A stretch of 64,000 bases of DNA from GCA-2746365 sp963711255 (GTDB taxonomy: Bacteria > Pseudomonadota > Gammaproteobacteria > SZUA-229): assembly GCA_963711255.1 (NCBI GenBank), contig CAVQDO010000007.1, positions 28,154-92,153 of the forward strand, written 5' to 3'. Under the pieces are notes generated by a model. That model worked only from the letters and a program-made list of their open reading frames with translations. It was not told where the DNA came from and ran no database searches. How positions within the stretch are numbered: position 1 is the first letter of the stretch; each line of letters starts with the position of its first letter. The translations under genes were made by a program, and so were the position numbers. Below, piece by piece: positions 45,205 through 54,846 of this stretch.

Positions 45205-46245
45205 ATGACACTGCTCTTCGTTTACCTTGCCATTGCCATCGGTGTCTCATTCCTTTGCTCCGTGCTTGAAGCAGTGCTGCTATCTATCACGCCCAGCTAT
45301 GTCGAACAGATAAGCTCGAGTAATCACCGGTCAGGTCAAATACTGCTTAACGCGAGAGAAAAACTCGACCAGTCGCTATCCAGCATATTAATACTCAATA
45401 CCTTTGCGCATACCATGGGTGCAGCCGGGGTGGGGTCGCAGGCGATACTGCTCTTTGGCGAAAAATGGGAAACCCTGATCGCAATACTGCTCACCCTGGC
45501 CATCCTGTATTTATCCGAGATCATTCCGAAAACCCTGGGCGCGACATACTGGCGAACACTGGCCGTACCGGCAACCTATACTATCGCCTGGCTGGTGAGG
45601 CTGGTGTATCCGCTGGTCTGGCTGTCAACGCGAATAACCCGGCTGTTCAGCAGAAACCAGGAAAGTGAGATAACGCGTGAAGAGATCATCGCGCTGGCTT
45701 CTCTCGGCCATAAAGACGGCACCCTGTTCACCCAGGAAAACCAGTACCTCTCGAACCTGCTCGGCCTGCGTGAGATCAATACCGAAGAGGTGCTAACACC
45801 ACGCAGCGTAGTCCACATGCTGGATGAGAAAACCACGGTAACCGATGCGCTCAATCATCCAAAAACCGCTCAGTTCAGCCGCATACCGATCTATGGTGAA
45901 GGCAGTGATCATATTACCGGTAAGGTGATAAAGCGTGACCTGTTCGAAGCTGAGCGCGCGGGGAAGGGTTCAGAACCGATCAGCAAATATCTGAAGAAGA
46001 TAGTCCGGGTCTCAGAGAAACTGCCGGTGCAGCAACTGCTGGACATGTTTATCAAACACCACATGCACCTGTTCCTGGTCGAGGATGAGTTCGGACAGAC
46101 CTCCGGCGTAGTAACGCTGGAAGATGCCATCGAAACCCTGCTGGGTCGCGAGATCGTCGATGAGAGTGATGTCGTCGAAGACATGCAGGAACTGGCCAGG
46201 GGGAAATACCGCGAGCGCCTGCGGCAGGATAAACAGAAGCAGTGA
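45205..46245 (+). CDS. CNNM/HlyC-type transporter (DUF21 plus CBS pair)
   Basis: 346 residues: DUF21 membrane domain with three to four helices (about 1-150; EIIPKTLGATYWRTLAVP is its signature), then two CBS motifs (NTEEVLTPRSVVHMLDEKTT; VVTLEDAIETLLGREIVDE). Members move magnesium or cobalt ions or act with such transport; older name hemolysin C is misleading. The usual C-terminal CorC_HlyC domain is absent, so this is the short form. Confidence 0.9.
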   Translation: MTLLFVYLAIAIGVSFLCSVLEAVLLSITPSYVEQISSSNHRSGQILLNAREKLDQSLSSILILNTFAHTMGAAGVGSQAILLFGEKWETLIAILLTLAILYLSEIIPKTLGATYWRTLAVPATYTIAWLVRLVYPLVWLSTRITRLFSRNQESEITREEIIALASLGHKDGTLFTQENQYLSNLLGLREINTEEVLTPRSVVHMLDEKTTVTDALNHPKTAQFSRIPIYGEGSDHITGKVIKRDLFEAERAGKGSEPISKYLKKIVRVSEKLPVQQLLDMFIKHHMHLFLVEDEFGQTSGVVTLEDAIETLLGREIVDESDVVEDMQELARGKYRERLRQDKQKQ

Positions 46246-46309
46246 TTAGTAATTAGTAATCAGTAGTCAGTATAGTATCAGTAGTCAGTAGTCAGTAGTC
46301 AGTAGTCAG
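46246..46309 (+). repeat. Tandem repeat of AGTAGTC units
   Basis: Starts directly after the CNNM stop: ATTAGTAATTAGTAATC followed by five or more copies of CAGTAGT. Slippage-prone, no spacers. Confidence 0.8.
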
Positions 46310-46757
46310 GAAATACAGGTTAAAAATACATTAAATACATGTATTTATAGCAATAAAGTGATAAATTACATAAAGTAAATAACGCTGGATTTTTATTCGC
46401 TGGTCGCAGAAAAAGAGATCGCGGATTAAATTATTCAGCCTGTCCCTATACTTCACCTTATCAGCCAGGCTCGTTCAATCGGGTTTGGTAATTGATAACC
46501 GGTAGGGATCTGCACTCTGGCTGTTGTTCGCGGATTTCAATCCGCGAAATTGCACCACAAGCTGCGTCACAAATCCAACCTAACACCATGCAGGGATCGC
46601 AATGACGGTTATAGGTGCCCGTCACCTGACACCTGACACCACACGCTGTCATCCTGAGCACAGCAAAGCGAAGTCGAATGGACTTGTACACCTTCACCCA
46701 TTAAGCAGCCAACCAATATCATTGCACATAAGTAACTTATAAGTTACTATCAGTCCT
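46310..46757 (+). other. 448-bp intergenic repeat-rich region
   Basis: Contains copy B of a dispersed repeat (46431-46457), a GCGGATTTCAATCCGC palindrome (46530-46545), a half copy of GGGATCGCAATGACGG (46592-46607) and a TCATCCTGAGC-type repeat (46650-46680). No gene. Confidence 0.6.
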
Positions 46758-47078
46758 ATGGAAGTACTGGAATACATCAAGGAAGATGGATCAAACCCTT
46801 ATAAAGAGTGGTTTGATACATTAAATGTGCAAGCAGCGGCAAAGGTGGCTGTTGCCAAAGCCCGCTTAGAAATGGGTAATACATCCAGCATTAAATGGTT
46901 TAGCGGGATAGGCGAATATCGTATCGACTGGGGCCCCGGTTACAGGGTGTATTTAGTTCAGGACGGTAAAAGTTTGATTGTTCTGTTTGGTGGTGGTACC
47001 AAAAAACAACAGCAAAAGGACATCAACAAAGCAATTCAGCTGAGTAAAGAATATAAATTTCGTAAGAAACAGAGATAA
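46758..47078 (+). CDS. HigB-type toxin (RelE/Gp49 family)
   Basis: 106 residues with the Gp49/HigB pattern: N-terminal EYIKEDGSNPYKEWFDTL, central LEMGNTSSIKWFSGIGEYRI with the usual Arg, YRVYLVQDGKSLIVLFGGG and a basic tail (RKKQR). Ribosome-dependent mRNA interferases of this family are toxin-first. The antitoxin gene starts 3 bp later. Confidence 0.87.
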   Translation: MEVLEYIKEDGSNPYKEWFDTLNVQAAAKVAVAKARLEMGNTSSIKWFSGIGEYRIDWGPGYRVYLVQDGKSLIVLFGGGTKKQQQKDINKAIQLSKEYKFRKKQR

Positions 47079-47081
47079 ACC

Positions 47082-47402
47082 ATGGCTATTACCAGAGACT
47101 ATAAAAACACCATCAATGAACGGGTAAAAAAAGATCCAGCGTTTACTGCCGCGCTACTTGATGAAGCCATAACCCTGTTTTTAAACGGAGAGCCAGAAGT
47201 TGCCCGTTTAGTGCTGAGAGACCTGGTCAATGCGACAGTCGGTTTCGAAGATCTGGCACTTGAAGTCGAAAAATCCAGTAAAAGCCTGCACAGAATGCTT
47301 TCTGCTCGCGGTAATCCAACCATGGATAATCTAACAAAGATAATTGGCACTCTTCGAAATAAACTAGGCCTTGATATCGAAGTACACATAACACCCAGCT
47401 AA
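47082..47402 (+). CDS. HigA-like antitoxin
   Basis: 106 residues: an N-terminal helical part (ALLDEAITLFLNGEPEVARL) and a diverged XRE-type HTH (LALEVEKSSKSLHRMLSARG, NPTMDNLTKIIGTL). Typical partner of Gp49-type toxins. A palindrome of 42 bp lies just after the stop. Confidence 0.87.
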   Translation: MAITRDYKNTINERVKKDPAFTAALLDEAITLFLNGEPEVARLVLRDLVNATVGFEDLALEVEKSSKSLHRMLSARGNPTMDNLTKIIGTLRNKLGLDIEVHITPS

Positions 47403-47410
47403 CTGTATTC

Positions 47411-47452
47411 CGTCATTGCGATCCCTACATGGATGTAGGGATCGCAATGACG
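47411..47452. repeat. Perfect 20-bp inverted repeat after higA-like gene
   Basis: Arms begin CGTCATTGCGATCCC and meet at ACAT-GG-ATGT. Same family as the element at 58140-58289, whose centre is also ACATGGATGT. A fold of this strength could also stop transcription, though there is no T-run. Confidence 0.85.
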
Positions 47453-47569
47453 GCTTATTTTTTAACTCGCAATAACGCATAAAAGGGGCTGCCACCTTCA
47501 ACCAGCATTAGTCATCACCCGGCTATTGCCTTATAGTATTCATAGCAACATGTTATTTGAGGCATTACC

Positions 47570-48097
47570 ATGAATACAGCAATTCCCTGGTCACGCATTC
47601 TGCTCATCGCAGGCTTCCTCGCCATGCTCATCGGCGCACTCGACCCCATGGAAGGCTCGTTACTCATCCTGCCCGGCAGCGGGCTGGTCGTGCTCGGCAG
47701 CTGCCTCGGCGGACAGCCGCGAAGCAACGTCATCTTTCGCATGTGGGTGTTTTTCCTGATACTGATCGGTGTATCGGCATTGTGGATAGTGAGTGCACAG
47801 GGTGGAATTGGTGGCGATACCGGTCTCTCAATGTGGTGGGGATTACTCTTCGCGCCTTACCTTATCGCCTGGTCCGTCGGTATCTGGGGCCCGGGCTCAC
47901 CGCGCTGGGTACTCTGGGCGGGCATCCCTGTAGGGCTATGGTACCTGGCACTCCTGGTGATGACGTTAACAATGTCAGCTAACCAGGACGAGCAACTCTC
48001 AACTTATATTTTTGTGGGTTTCCTCGCCGCTATCGGCGCACTAACCATCGGCGGCTGCATCTATCGTCTTAGAAAAATAGCTAATGCCAAAACTTGA
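47570..48097 (+). CDS. Integral membrane protein of unknown function
   Basis: 175 residues with five hydrophobic segments (about 8-25, 31-48, 58-78, 95-120, 140-165). GAGG near the ATG. No recognisable motif. Confidence 0.75.
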   Translation: MNTAIPWSRILLIAGFLAMLIGALDPMEGSLLILPGSGLVVLGSCLGGQPRSNVIFRMWVFFLILIGVSALWIVSAQGGIGGDTGLSMWWGLLFAPYLIAWSVGIWGPGSPRWVLWAGIPVGLWYLALLVMTLTMSANQDEQLSTYIFVGFLAAIGALTIGGCIYRLRKIANAKT

Positions 48098-48187
48098 ATA
48101 AAGTGCCAGGAATAAATCGCCGGTATTAAATCGCCGACATGTAACAGCTGGCATAAAACAGTTAGTATAAAATCAGGGAATAAATAA

Positions 48188-48730
48188 ATGAGCATCGAAG
48201 AAAGTGATCTTAAATTACTGTTAAAAGCACTGCAGTTCTCTGCCTTAAAACACAGAAACCAGCGCAGAAAAGACGTTGATGCCTCGCCCTATATCAATCA
48301 CCCCATCTCATTAGCCAGCATCTTATGCAACGAAGCGCATGTCACCGATATCGAGGTTATCTGCGGCGCGCTATTGCACGATACGGTTGAAGATACAGAA
48401 ACCACCCCCGAAGAACTGGAAAGCGAGTTCGGCCCGACAATCAAAAACATCGTCATGGATGTCACCGACGATACCTTACTGACCAGGCCAGAACGCAAAC
48501 AGGCGCAGATAGATCACGCCGCACACATAAGCGACCAGGCCAAACTGGTAAAACTTGCCGACAAAATAAGTAACCTGCGCGACGTATCATGCAACGCCCC
48601 CGAGTGCTGGTCACTGGATCGATGCCAGGAATATTTCGACTGGGCAAAAAAGGTAATCGATAAAGTCCGTGGCGTAAATCCAACGCTTGAAAGAATATTT
48701 GATGAGGCTTATTCACAGAAACCTAAGTAA
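48188..48730 (+). CDS. MESH1/SpoT-like HD-domain hydrolase
   Basis: 180 residues with the HD-hydrolase residues of SpoT: YINHPISLASIL, CGALLHDTVEDTE (HD pair) and LVKLADKISNLRDV. Lacks synthetase, TGS and ACT domains, so it is a small alarmone hydrolase of the MESH1 type, which removes the 3' pyrophosphate of (p)ppGpp or acts on NADPH. Only 35 bp before the aldolase gene, so possibly one operon. Confidence 0.9.
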   Translation: MSIEESDLKLLLKALQFSALKHRNQRRKDVDASPYINHPISLASILCNEAHVTDIEVICGALLHDTVEDTETTPEELESEFGPTIKNIVMDVTDDTLLTRPERKQAQIDHAAHISDQAKLVKLADKISNLRDVSCNAPECWSLDRCQEYFDWAKKVIDKVRGVNPTLERIFDEAYSQKPK

Positions 48731-48765
48731 GGTATTATAAATAGCTAAGTAATTGGAGGATCAAG

Positions 48766-49785
48766 ATGCAATACCTGAACGAACTCGAAACCACTATCAG
48801 CGATATGGTACAAAAAGGACGAGGTGTGCTGGCGGCTGACGAAAGCGCACCCACCATCGCCAAACGCTTCAAGGCGATCAACCTCGAATCAACCGAAGAA
48901 TACCGGCGCGTCTGGCGCAGTGCGCTGCTTACCACGGAAGGTTTAGGTGAATACATCAGCGGCACCATCCTGTTCGAAGAAACACTCGGCCAGAAAACCG
49001 ATGCGGGCAATAGCATTCCCGAAGCCTGCTGGGCGCAAAAAATTGTCCCCGGCATCAAGGTCGATAAGGGCAAGATACCGCTGGCGTTATCACCCGGCGA
49101 TGAGATCACCCAGGGGCTCGACGGCCTTGCCGAACGTCTGCAAGGCTACAAACAGCAGGGCGCACGCTTCGCCAAATGGCGTGAAGTTTATGCCATCGAC
49201 AAACATCTGCCATCACAACACGGCATCGAAGCTAACGCCGAAATGCTGGCGCGATATGCCGCTGTCTGCCAGCAAGAAGGCCTTGTGCCGATCGTCGAAC
49301 CGGAAGTATTAATGGACGGCAGTCACGATATCGAGCGCTGCGCAGAAGTCACCGAAGCCGTGCAGCATGCCGTGTTCCACGCCTTAAACCGGCACAACGT
49401 GGTATTAGAACTGATGATACTCAAACCCAACATGGTACTGCCCGGCAAAGACAATCGCCGCGCATCGCCAGCAGAAGTCGCAGAAGCCACGCTAAGAGTA
49501 CTGCGCCGCACCGTACCCACAGCCATGCCCAGCATCAACTTCCTCTCCGGCGGAATGGGCCCGGAAGAGTCCACCATCAACCTCAATGCCATCAACCAGC
49601 AAGCGCCTGATGCACTGTGGAATCTGAGTATTTCTTACGGCCGGGCACTGCAACAGCCGGCACTACAAGCCTGGCAAGGCAAAACAGAAAACCTGCCCGC
49701 CGCACAGCAGGCCCTGCTAAAACGCGCACGCCTCAACCACCTGGCGATGCTGGGCAAGTATGAAGAAGCGATGGAGAATGACTAG
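48766..49785 (+). CDS. Class I fructose-bisphosphate aldolase
   Basis: 339 residues, eukaryote-like class I: VLAADESAPTIAKRF, RYAAVCQQEGLVPIVEPEVL and Schiff-base Lys (about 220) in LILKPNMVLPG. Splits fructose 1,6-bisphosphate; GGAGG ribosome site. Ends at an inverted repeat 2 bp after the stop. Confidence 0.95.
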   Translation: MQYLNELETTISDMVQKGRGVLAADESAPTIAKRFKAINLESTEEYRRVWRSALLTTEGLGEYISGTILFEETLGQKTDAGNSIPEACWAQKIVPGIKVDKGKIPLALSPGDEITQGLDGLAERLQGYKQQGARFAKWREVYAIDKHLPSQHGIEANAEMLARYAAVCQQEGLVPIVEPEVLMDGSHDIERCAEVTEAVQHAVFHALNRHNVVLELMILKPNMVLPGKDNRRASPAEVAEATLRVLRRTVPTAMPSINFLSGGMGPEESTINLNAINQQAPDALWNLSISYGRALQQPALQAWQGKTENLPAAQQALLKRARLNHLAMLGKYEEAMEND

Positions 49786-49786
49786 T

Positions 49787-49839
49787 AATTCGGGGGACAG
49801 TATACCTATTGCTTTAATCAGTATGCTGTCCCCCGAATT
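49787..49839. repeat. GGGGACAG palindrome, copy 1
   Basis: AATTCGGGGGACAGTATAC ... GTATGCTGTCCCCCGAATT, arms of about 19 bp with small changes. First of eight members in 7 kb. This motif is known around IS200-like REP-associated transposases; none is seen here. Confidence 0.9.
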
Positions 49840-49860
49840 GCGAAACAATGAAAAGAAAAC

Positions 49861-49926
49861 GTAGGGTGCGCCGTGCGCACCGATAAGTCATATGTAATTG
49901 GGTAATGGTGCGCACGGCGCACCCTA
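49861..49926. repeat. GTAGGGTGCGCC palindrome, copy 1
   Basis: GTAGGGTGCGCCGTGCGCACC then GGTGCGCACGGCGCACCCTAC; short spacer. Others at 50645, 52167, 56187 and 56754. The tail resembles a diverged copy of the composite element. Confidence 0.88.
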
Positions 49927-49989
49927 CAAAATGTCAGGCACTTTCATCGGGACAAACGCAGTTGCCGAGGACTCTTAATCTGAATATCC

Positions 49990-50421
49990 TTACATACCGC
50001 TATTATCACGCTGCTGGCCGTGCATCTCTTGAAAATGCTTGTCGAAACCGGCGGGTTTTTCTATGTTGCCGTCATAAATATAAGCGGCAATTATTTCAGC
50101 ATCCTGCCGGCTAACTGAAACTGGAGGCATGATATTAAATCGACGAATTGCGCCAGGCATAAACGTTTTGCCTGCATCCGGTTTTTCTACCCAGTCAGCG
50201 ACCGCAGAAACAAAAGCCGGCTTCTCAGGATAGGTACCGATGTAGTGCATTCGAACGGCGATAAGGGGAGGAGCCACTCGCTTGTTCATGTCCATGCCAC
50301 CGGTAGCACCGTGACAGGCTGAACAATACGTCTGGTATAACTTTTCGCCTTGCTCTGTATCGTTAGCCGCCAGCACAACCTGCGGCAGAAAAATAAAAAT
50401 AACCAGTAAAATCGATTTCAT
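49990..50421 (-). CDS. Secreted c-type cytochrome, one haem
   Basis: 143 residues from the ATG at 50419-50421 (an upstream in-frame start to 50451 is less fitting): signal peptide (1-19), haem site CSACH (33-37), Met ligand in NIMPPVS. Periplasmic c-type carrier of c5/c551-like size. Upstream lie three tandem 50-bp repeats which may influence its promoter. Confidence 0.85.
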   Translation of the reverse strand: MKSILLVIFIFLPQVVLAANDTEQGEKLYQTYCSACHGATGGMDMNKRVAPPLIAVRMHYIGTYPEKPAFVSAVADWVEKPDAGKTFMPGAIRRFNIMPPVSVSRQDAEIIAAYIYDGNIEKPAGFDKHFQEMHGQQRDNSGM

Positions 50422-50442
50422 ATAAATACCATTATGTAAATT

Positions 50443-50593
50443 TAACTCCACGGATGGAGTGTATGCTAAGAATCGTCGGGAACGATTCTAGTGTAACTCC
50501 ACGGATGGAGTGTATGCTAAGAATCGTCGGGAACGATTCTAGGCAACCCACGGATGGAGTGTATGCCAAGAATCGTCGGGAATGATTCTAGTG
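50443..50593. repeat. Three tandem 50-bp repeats with paired hairpins
   Basis: Units (starting near 50443, 50494, 50545) each hold ACTCCACGGATGGAGT and AGAATCGT-CGGGA-ACGATTCT palindromes. Copies differ by few bases; the third has a small deletion. Directly upstream of the cytochrome c gene. Confidence 0.9.
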
Positions 50594-50644
50594 TATCAAT
50601 TAGTTTATCGTAAGAATAATCCGTCAACCCGCAGCACTCAAACC

Positions 50645-50714
50645 CGTAGGGTGCGCCGCGCGCACCATCACCCGGTTATGGTTAAACCAACGGTGCGCAT
50701 GGCGCAGCCTACGA
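50645..50714. repeat. GTAGGGTGCGCC palindrome, copy 2
   Basis: Diverged copy: GTAGGGTGCGCCGCGCGCACC then GGTGCGCATGGCGCAGCCTAC, between MFS gene and repeats. Confidence 0.85.
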
Positions 50715-50759
50715 ATAACTAAATACTTTATTTTCTGTATGCGCAGTTGGCGGCATCGG

Positions 50760-52079
50760 CTAGATATCACACACTTCCGGCAGCCGGCGAATATAAACGG
50801 CAGCCAGCATCGACACCACGCCGAGTATTAATACCGTGGTTTCCGGGCCGGCCAGGTCGCCTGACAAACCGATCAGTCCGGCAAGCAACATCAAAACGCC
50901 GGTTACGGTATTCGATACCGCGACGAAGGCAGCGCGGTTATCGCTGTTTGCCATATCGACCAGGTAAACCTTCCTGCCAAGGCGAACGCCGCCATGCATA
51001 ATCGTCAGCACCATAAGAATCAGGGCCAGGCCATATTCGTTGATGACCCACTGCCAGTTATACATACAGGCAACGAAGGTAAAGACACCGAGCAGGCCGG
51101 CGCCCAGTGCTGCGACGCTCATCACGCGGCGACTGGAACGATCACCGAGATAGCCCCAGAACGGCGCAGATATGGCAGTGGCGATACCATTGGCAATGAT
51201 CAGTACGCCGAGGTCAGCCAGGTCGGCACCACCACGTGATTGCGCGATGAGCACATAAAAAGGCGGGGCGAGGGCAACAGAAAGCAGCATGCCGCGTGCA
51301 ATAACAAAGCGACGGAACTCGGCATCGGTATGCAGAAGTTTCAGCTGCTTCATAGCCACGTCCAGGGCATTGCCACCGCCCTCGGTGGCGCCGGGTTTTT
51401 CAATAATCGTGGCGAACACCAGCGTCGCCAGAATCCACAATATCCCGCCGAAAATAAGTAGGCCAGCAAAGATGTTCAGGCCTGCCGTTTGCATGTCGTA
51501 GGTGCTCAACCATAGACCGATCAGCAACACGGCGATACCCGAGAGGCTGGCGCTCCAGCCCATCAGTGCACCACGACGGCTCTTTGATACCGTTTTACCC
51601 AGCACATCCTTGGCCGATACCGAGCATAAGCCGCGCGACAGGCTGAAGATAACCAGCATCAGCAGGATGAGACTGCCCGCAGCGGCGCCCGATGTATTCA
51701 ATGCCGCATAAGCCATGCCGAACAGGCTGAGTGCCGACAGCAGCGAACCGGCCAGCCAGACGGTCTTGCGGATAGCGAGGTGTCGTACAGCAGCGGCCAC
51801 CGCCAGTTGTGGTAACAGCACACCTGCCTCACGTATCGGTACCAGGAAGCCAGTCAGTATCGCCGGCACACCCAGCACCCCGAACAACCACGGGATAACC
51901 AGTTTTGCACTGGCGATCTCATCGGCGACCTTGCCGAGCAGGTTAGCGACAAGGTAGGCGAAGAAATTTCTCGGCTGGTCATTGCACGATGCTTCGGGGA
52001 TATCCTTGCACACGCGCGCGTCTTCATCACCGGTAACACGGTTGTACAGATTCTCGAGAAAGGCGCTATTGTTGTTCAT
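50760..52079 (-). CDS. Major-facilitator transporter
   Basis: 439 residues, about 12 membrane helices; central part (about 225-255) is a soluble loop. Motif A-like FWGYLGDRSSRRVMS in the second half; start VTGDEDARVCKDI is unusually long before the first helix. Substrate unknown. Confidence 0.85.
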   Translation of the reverse strand: MNNNSAFLENLYNRVTGDEDARVCKDIPEASCNDQPRNFFAYLVANLLGKVADEIASAKLVIPWLFGVLGVPAILTGFLVPIREAGVLLPQLAVAAAVRHLAIRKTVWLAGSLLSALSLFGMAYAALNTSGAAAGSLILLMLVIFSLSRGLCSVSAKDVLGKTVSKSRRGALMGWSASLSGIAVLLIGLWLSTYDMQTAGLNIFAGLLIFGGILWILATLVFATIIEKPGATEGGGNALDVAMKQLKLLHTDAEFRRFVIARGMLLSVALAPPFYVLIAQSRGGADLADLGVLIIANGIATAISAPFWGYLGDRSSRRVMSVAALGAGLLGVFTFVACMYNWQWVINEYGLALILMVLTIMHGGVRLGRKVYLVDMANSDNRAAFVAVSNTVTGVLMLLAGLIGLSGDLAGPETTVLILGVVSMLAAVYIRRLPEVCDI

Positions 52080-52096
52080 GATTGTTGTTCTGGTGA

Positions 52097-52265
52097 AATT
52101 CCGGGGACAGTATACCTATTTCTTTAATCAGTATACTGTCCCCGGAATTGCACATTGTGGGTTTGTGTAGGGTGCGCCGTGCGCACCATCACCCAAACAC
52201 AACCAAAGCAACGGTGCGCATGGCGCACCCTACGGAAGGCTAAGCGCTTTCATCAGGGCGCGGCA
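52097..52265. repeat. Composite repeat (GGGGACAG plus GTAGGGTGCGCC), copy A
   Basis: 52097-52149 is a GGGGACAG palindrome; GCACATTGTGGG links it to the GTAGGGTGCGCC palindrome (52167-52234); then GGAAGGCTAAGCGCTTTCAT. Nearly identical to 56116-56285. Confidence 0.9.
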
Positions 52266-52352
52266 CAAAATTAATTGCGCTTCGCTACATCATTTAGTCA
52301 ACTCACGCGCTGTGCTAAAGTTTGCTTAGATTTCCCACGAGTACGAGACCAG

Positions 52353-54404
52353 ATGATGAACAACCCCTTGCTGCAAATGGATGGCCTGCCACCGTTTTCC
52401 AAAATTAAACCCGAACATGCTGAACCCGCCATCGATGCCTTGCTGGCCGAAGGCCGTCAGGCGGTAGCAGACCTGCTGGCTGCAACCACAGAATACAGCT
52501 GGGACAACTTTGTGCAGCCGCTGGAAGCGCTGGAAGAGCGCCTTGGCCGGGCCTGGTCGCCGGTGTCACATCTGAACTCGGTGATGAATTCGGATGAACT
52601 GCGTGAGGCCTATAACGCCTGCCTGCCTAAACTGAGTGATTATGGCACTGAGATGGGCCAGCACGAAGGTCTGTACCAGGCCTTTAAGCAGATTGCCGAT
52701 AGCGCCGATTACGCGCTGCTGGATACGGCGCAGAAAAAGATCATCGACAATGCCATGCGCGATTTTCGTCTTTCGGGCATCGATCTGCCTGCTGATAAAC
52801 AGGCGCGTTATAAAGAGATCATGCAGCAGATGTCGGCGCTGACCAGCAAGTTCAGTGAGAATGTGCTTGATGTCACCAATGCCTGGTCGCTGCAGATTAC
52901 CGATGCCTCACGTTTGACGGGCCTGCCTGAGTCTGCCCTGGGCATGGCCAGTCAGATTGCTGAACGTGAAGCACAGGATGGCTGGGTGTTTAACCTGGAA
53001 TATCCCTCCTACCTGCCGGTGATGACCTATGCTGATGACCGCGAATTGCGTCGTGAGATCTATACCGCCTTTGTTACCCGTGCTTCGGATGAAGGTCCGC
53101 ACGACAATAAGTTTGATAACACCCCGACGATGGAACAGATTCTGGCGCTGCGTCATGAACTGGCACAACTGCTCGGATTTGAAAACTACGCTGAAAAATC
53201 TCTCGCCACCAAGATGGCGCAGAGTACCGACCAGGTGCTGGCCTTTTTGAATGATCTGGCTGAGCGAACCCTGCCACTGGCAAAACAGGAACTGGACGAA
53301 CTGCGTGCCTTTGCCAGGCAGACTCATGGCATGGATGCGCTGGAAGCCTGGGACATTGGCTATTATTCAGAAAAATTGCAGCAGCACAAATACGCTATCA
53401 GCCAGGAACAGCTGAAACCTTACTTCCCGGAAGACAAAGTTCTCAGCGGCATGTTTGCTGTGGTCGAACGTCTATACGGATTTAAAATTACCGAGCGGCA
53501 TGATATCGATGCCTGGCACAAAGACGTGCGCTTTTTTGAAATCAGTGACGGCAAGGGTGATAGTGGGGGTGTGCGTGGTCAGTTCTATCTCGATCTCTAT
53601 GCCCGGCCGCAAAAGCGCGGTGGTGCCTGGATGGATGACTGTGTTACCCGTATGCAGACGGTTGCAGGTGTACAGGTGCCGGTGGCCTATCTCACCTGTA
53701 ACTTCTCGCCGCCGATCGGTACTAAGCCAGCCCTGTTTAGCCATGACGAAGTGCTGACCATGTTCCATGAGTTTGGTCATGGCCTGCATCACATGCTAAC
53801 CCAGGTGGACTACCCCAGTGTTTCCGGGATTGGTGGGGTGCCCTGGGATGCGGTGGAGTTGCCTAGCCAGTTCATGGAGAACTGGTGCTGGCAGAAAGAG
53901 GCACTGGCCAATATTGCCGGACATTATAAAACCGGTGAAGCACTGCCCGATGAGCTGTTCGACAAAATGACCGCCGGCAAAAATTTTCAGTCGGCGATGC
54001 AGATGGTGCGACAGCTGGAATTTTCCATCTTCGATTTTCGCATGCATCTGGAATACGACCCTGCCAGCGGTGGTCGCATCTACGAGATTCTCGATAGCGT
54101 GCGCCAGCAGGTGGCGGTGATAGAACCACCCTCATTTAATCGCTTCCCGCATAGTTTTGGTCATGTCTTTGCCGGTGGTTATGCCGCGGGTTATTACAGT
54201 TACAAATGGGCCGAGGTATTGTCGGCCGATGCCTTTGCGGCCTTTGAAGAGACGGGTATCTTTGACCGTGATACCGGCCTGAAATTTCTCACCACGGTGC
54301 TGGAGCAGGGCGGTTCACGTGAGCCGATGGAACTGTTTATCGAATTTCGCGGTCGCGAGCCAAGTATCGATGCGCTGCTGCGCCACAGTGGTTTGGCTGC
54401 ATGA
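52353..54404 (+). CDS. prlC: Oligopeptidase A (M3 zinc metallopeptidase)
   Basis: 683 residues from the ATG at 52353, compared with about 680 in E. coli; the 78-bp upstream extension is less likely. N-terminus MMNNPLLQMDGLPPFSKIKP is like PrlC. Zinc site HEFGH (472-476) with GLHHML and a downstream Glu in WDAVELPSQFMENW. Degrades short peptides and signal-peptide fragments in the cytoplasm. Confidence 0.95.
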   Translation: MMNNPLLQMDGLPPFSKIKPEHAEPAIDALLAEGRQAVADLLAATTEYSWDNFVQPLEALEERLGRAWSPVSHLNSVMNSDELREAYNACLPKLSDYGTEMGQHEGLYQAFKQIADSADYALLDTAQKKIIDNAMRDFRLSGIDLPADKQARYKEIMQQMSALTSKFSENVLDVTNAWSLQITDASRLTGLPESALGMASQIAEREAQDGWVFNLEYPSYLPVMTYADDRELRREIYTAFVTRASDEGPHDNKFDNTPTMEQILALRHELAQLLGFENYAEKSLATKMAQSTDQVLAFLNDLAERTLPLAKQELDELRAFARQTHGMDALEAWDIGYYSEKLQQHKYAISQEQLKPYFPEDKVLSGMFAVVERLYGFKITERHDIDAWHKDVRFFEISDGKGDSGGVRGQFYLDLYARPQKRGGAWMDDCVTRMQTVAGVQVPVAYLTCNFSPPIGTKPALFSHDEVLTMFHEFGHGLHHMLTQVDYPSVSGIGGVPWDAVELPSQFMENWCWQKEALANIAGHYKTGEALPDELFDKMTAGKNFQSAMQMVRQLEFSIFDFRMHLEYDPASGGRIYEILDSVRQQVAVIEPPSFNRFPHSFGHVFAGGYAAGYYSYKWAEVLSADAFAAFEETGIFDRDTGLKFLTTVLEQGGSREPMELFIEFRGREPSIDALLRHSGLAA

Positions 54405-54474
54405 TGTGTAGCTGCGCATCGTTCCTTATCCCTGATAATGACTAATAAGTGCACTAATAGCCCTATCACCAGGA

Positions 54475-54524
54475 AATTCCGGGGACAGTATATTGATTGA
54501 AGAAAACAGGTATTCTGTCCCCGG
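54475..54524. repeat. GGGGACAG palindrome, copy 3
   Basis: AATTCCGGGGACAGTATA then TATTCTGTCCCCGG, diverged centre; downstream of prlC and the convergent toxin gene. Confidence 0.85.
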
Positions 54525-54552
54525 TTAGTAGGGGCTAACTATTCACGGTGTT

Positions 54553-54846
54553 TTAAGTTGAATATGATTCTGCAGGTTCAGAAATACCGCGATACACATT
54601 TTTTCTGTGACCCACTTTGACGATATAAACCACCAGCTCATTTTCTTCGATGCCATAGACAATGCGATATGAACCCTGTCGAATTCGATACCTGTCATAA
54701 CCCGATAGTTTTGTACAGCCGGGTGGGCGAGGGTCAGCAGCCAGCAAGCCTATACGCTTCATTATCTGCTGCCGTTCCTTTTTACGTGGAACAGATTCGA
54801 TATCTTTAACAGCGGAGGCTTTTAATACGACGTTATATTTTTCCAC
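54553..54846 (-). CDS. RelE/ParE-type toxin
   Basis: 97 residues: VVLKASAVKDIESVPRKKER, PPGCTKLSGYDRYRIRQGSY, RIVYGIEENELVVYIVKVGH. Matches RelE-type interferases. The gene overlaps the antitoxin by 14 bp (antitoxin first). Confidence 0.9.
   Translation of the reverse strand: MEKYNVVLKASAVKDIESVPRKKERQQIMKRIGLLAADPRPPGCTKLSGYDRYRIRQGSYRIVYGIEENELVVYIVKVGHRKNVYRGISEPAESYST

Noticed and set aside
46246..46309. CRISPR-like short repeats
   Set aside because: Heptamer tandem repeats without spacers; simple slippage sequence.
50443..50593. CRISPR array
   Set aside because: Three 50-bp units are contiguous with no unique spacers, and no cas gene is present.
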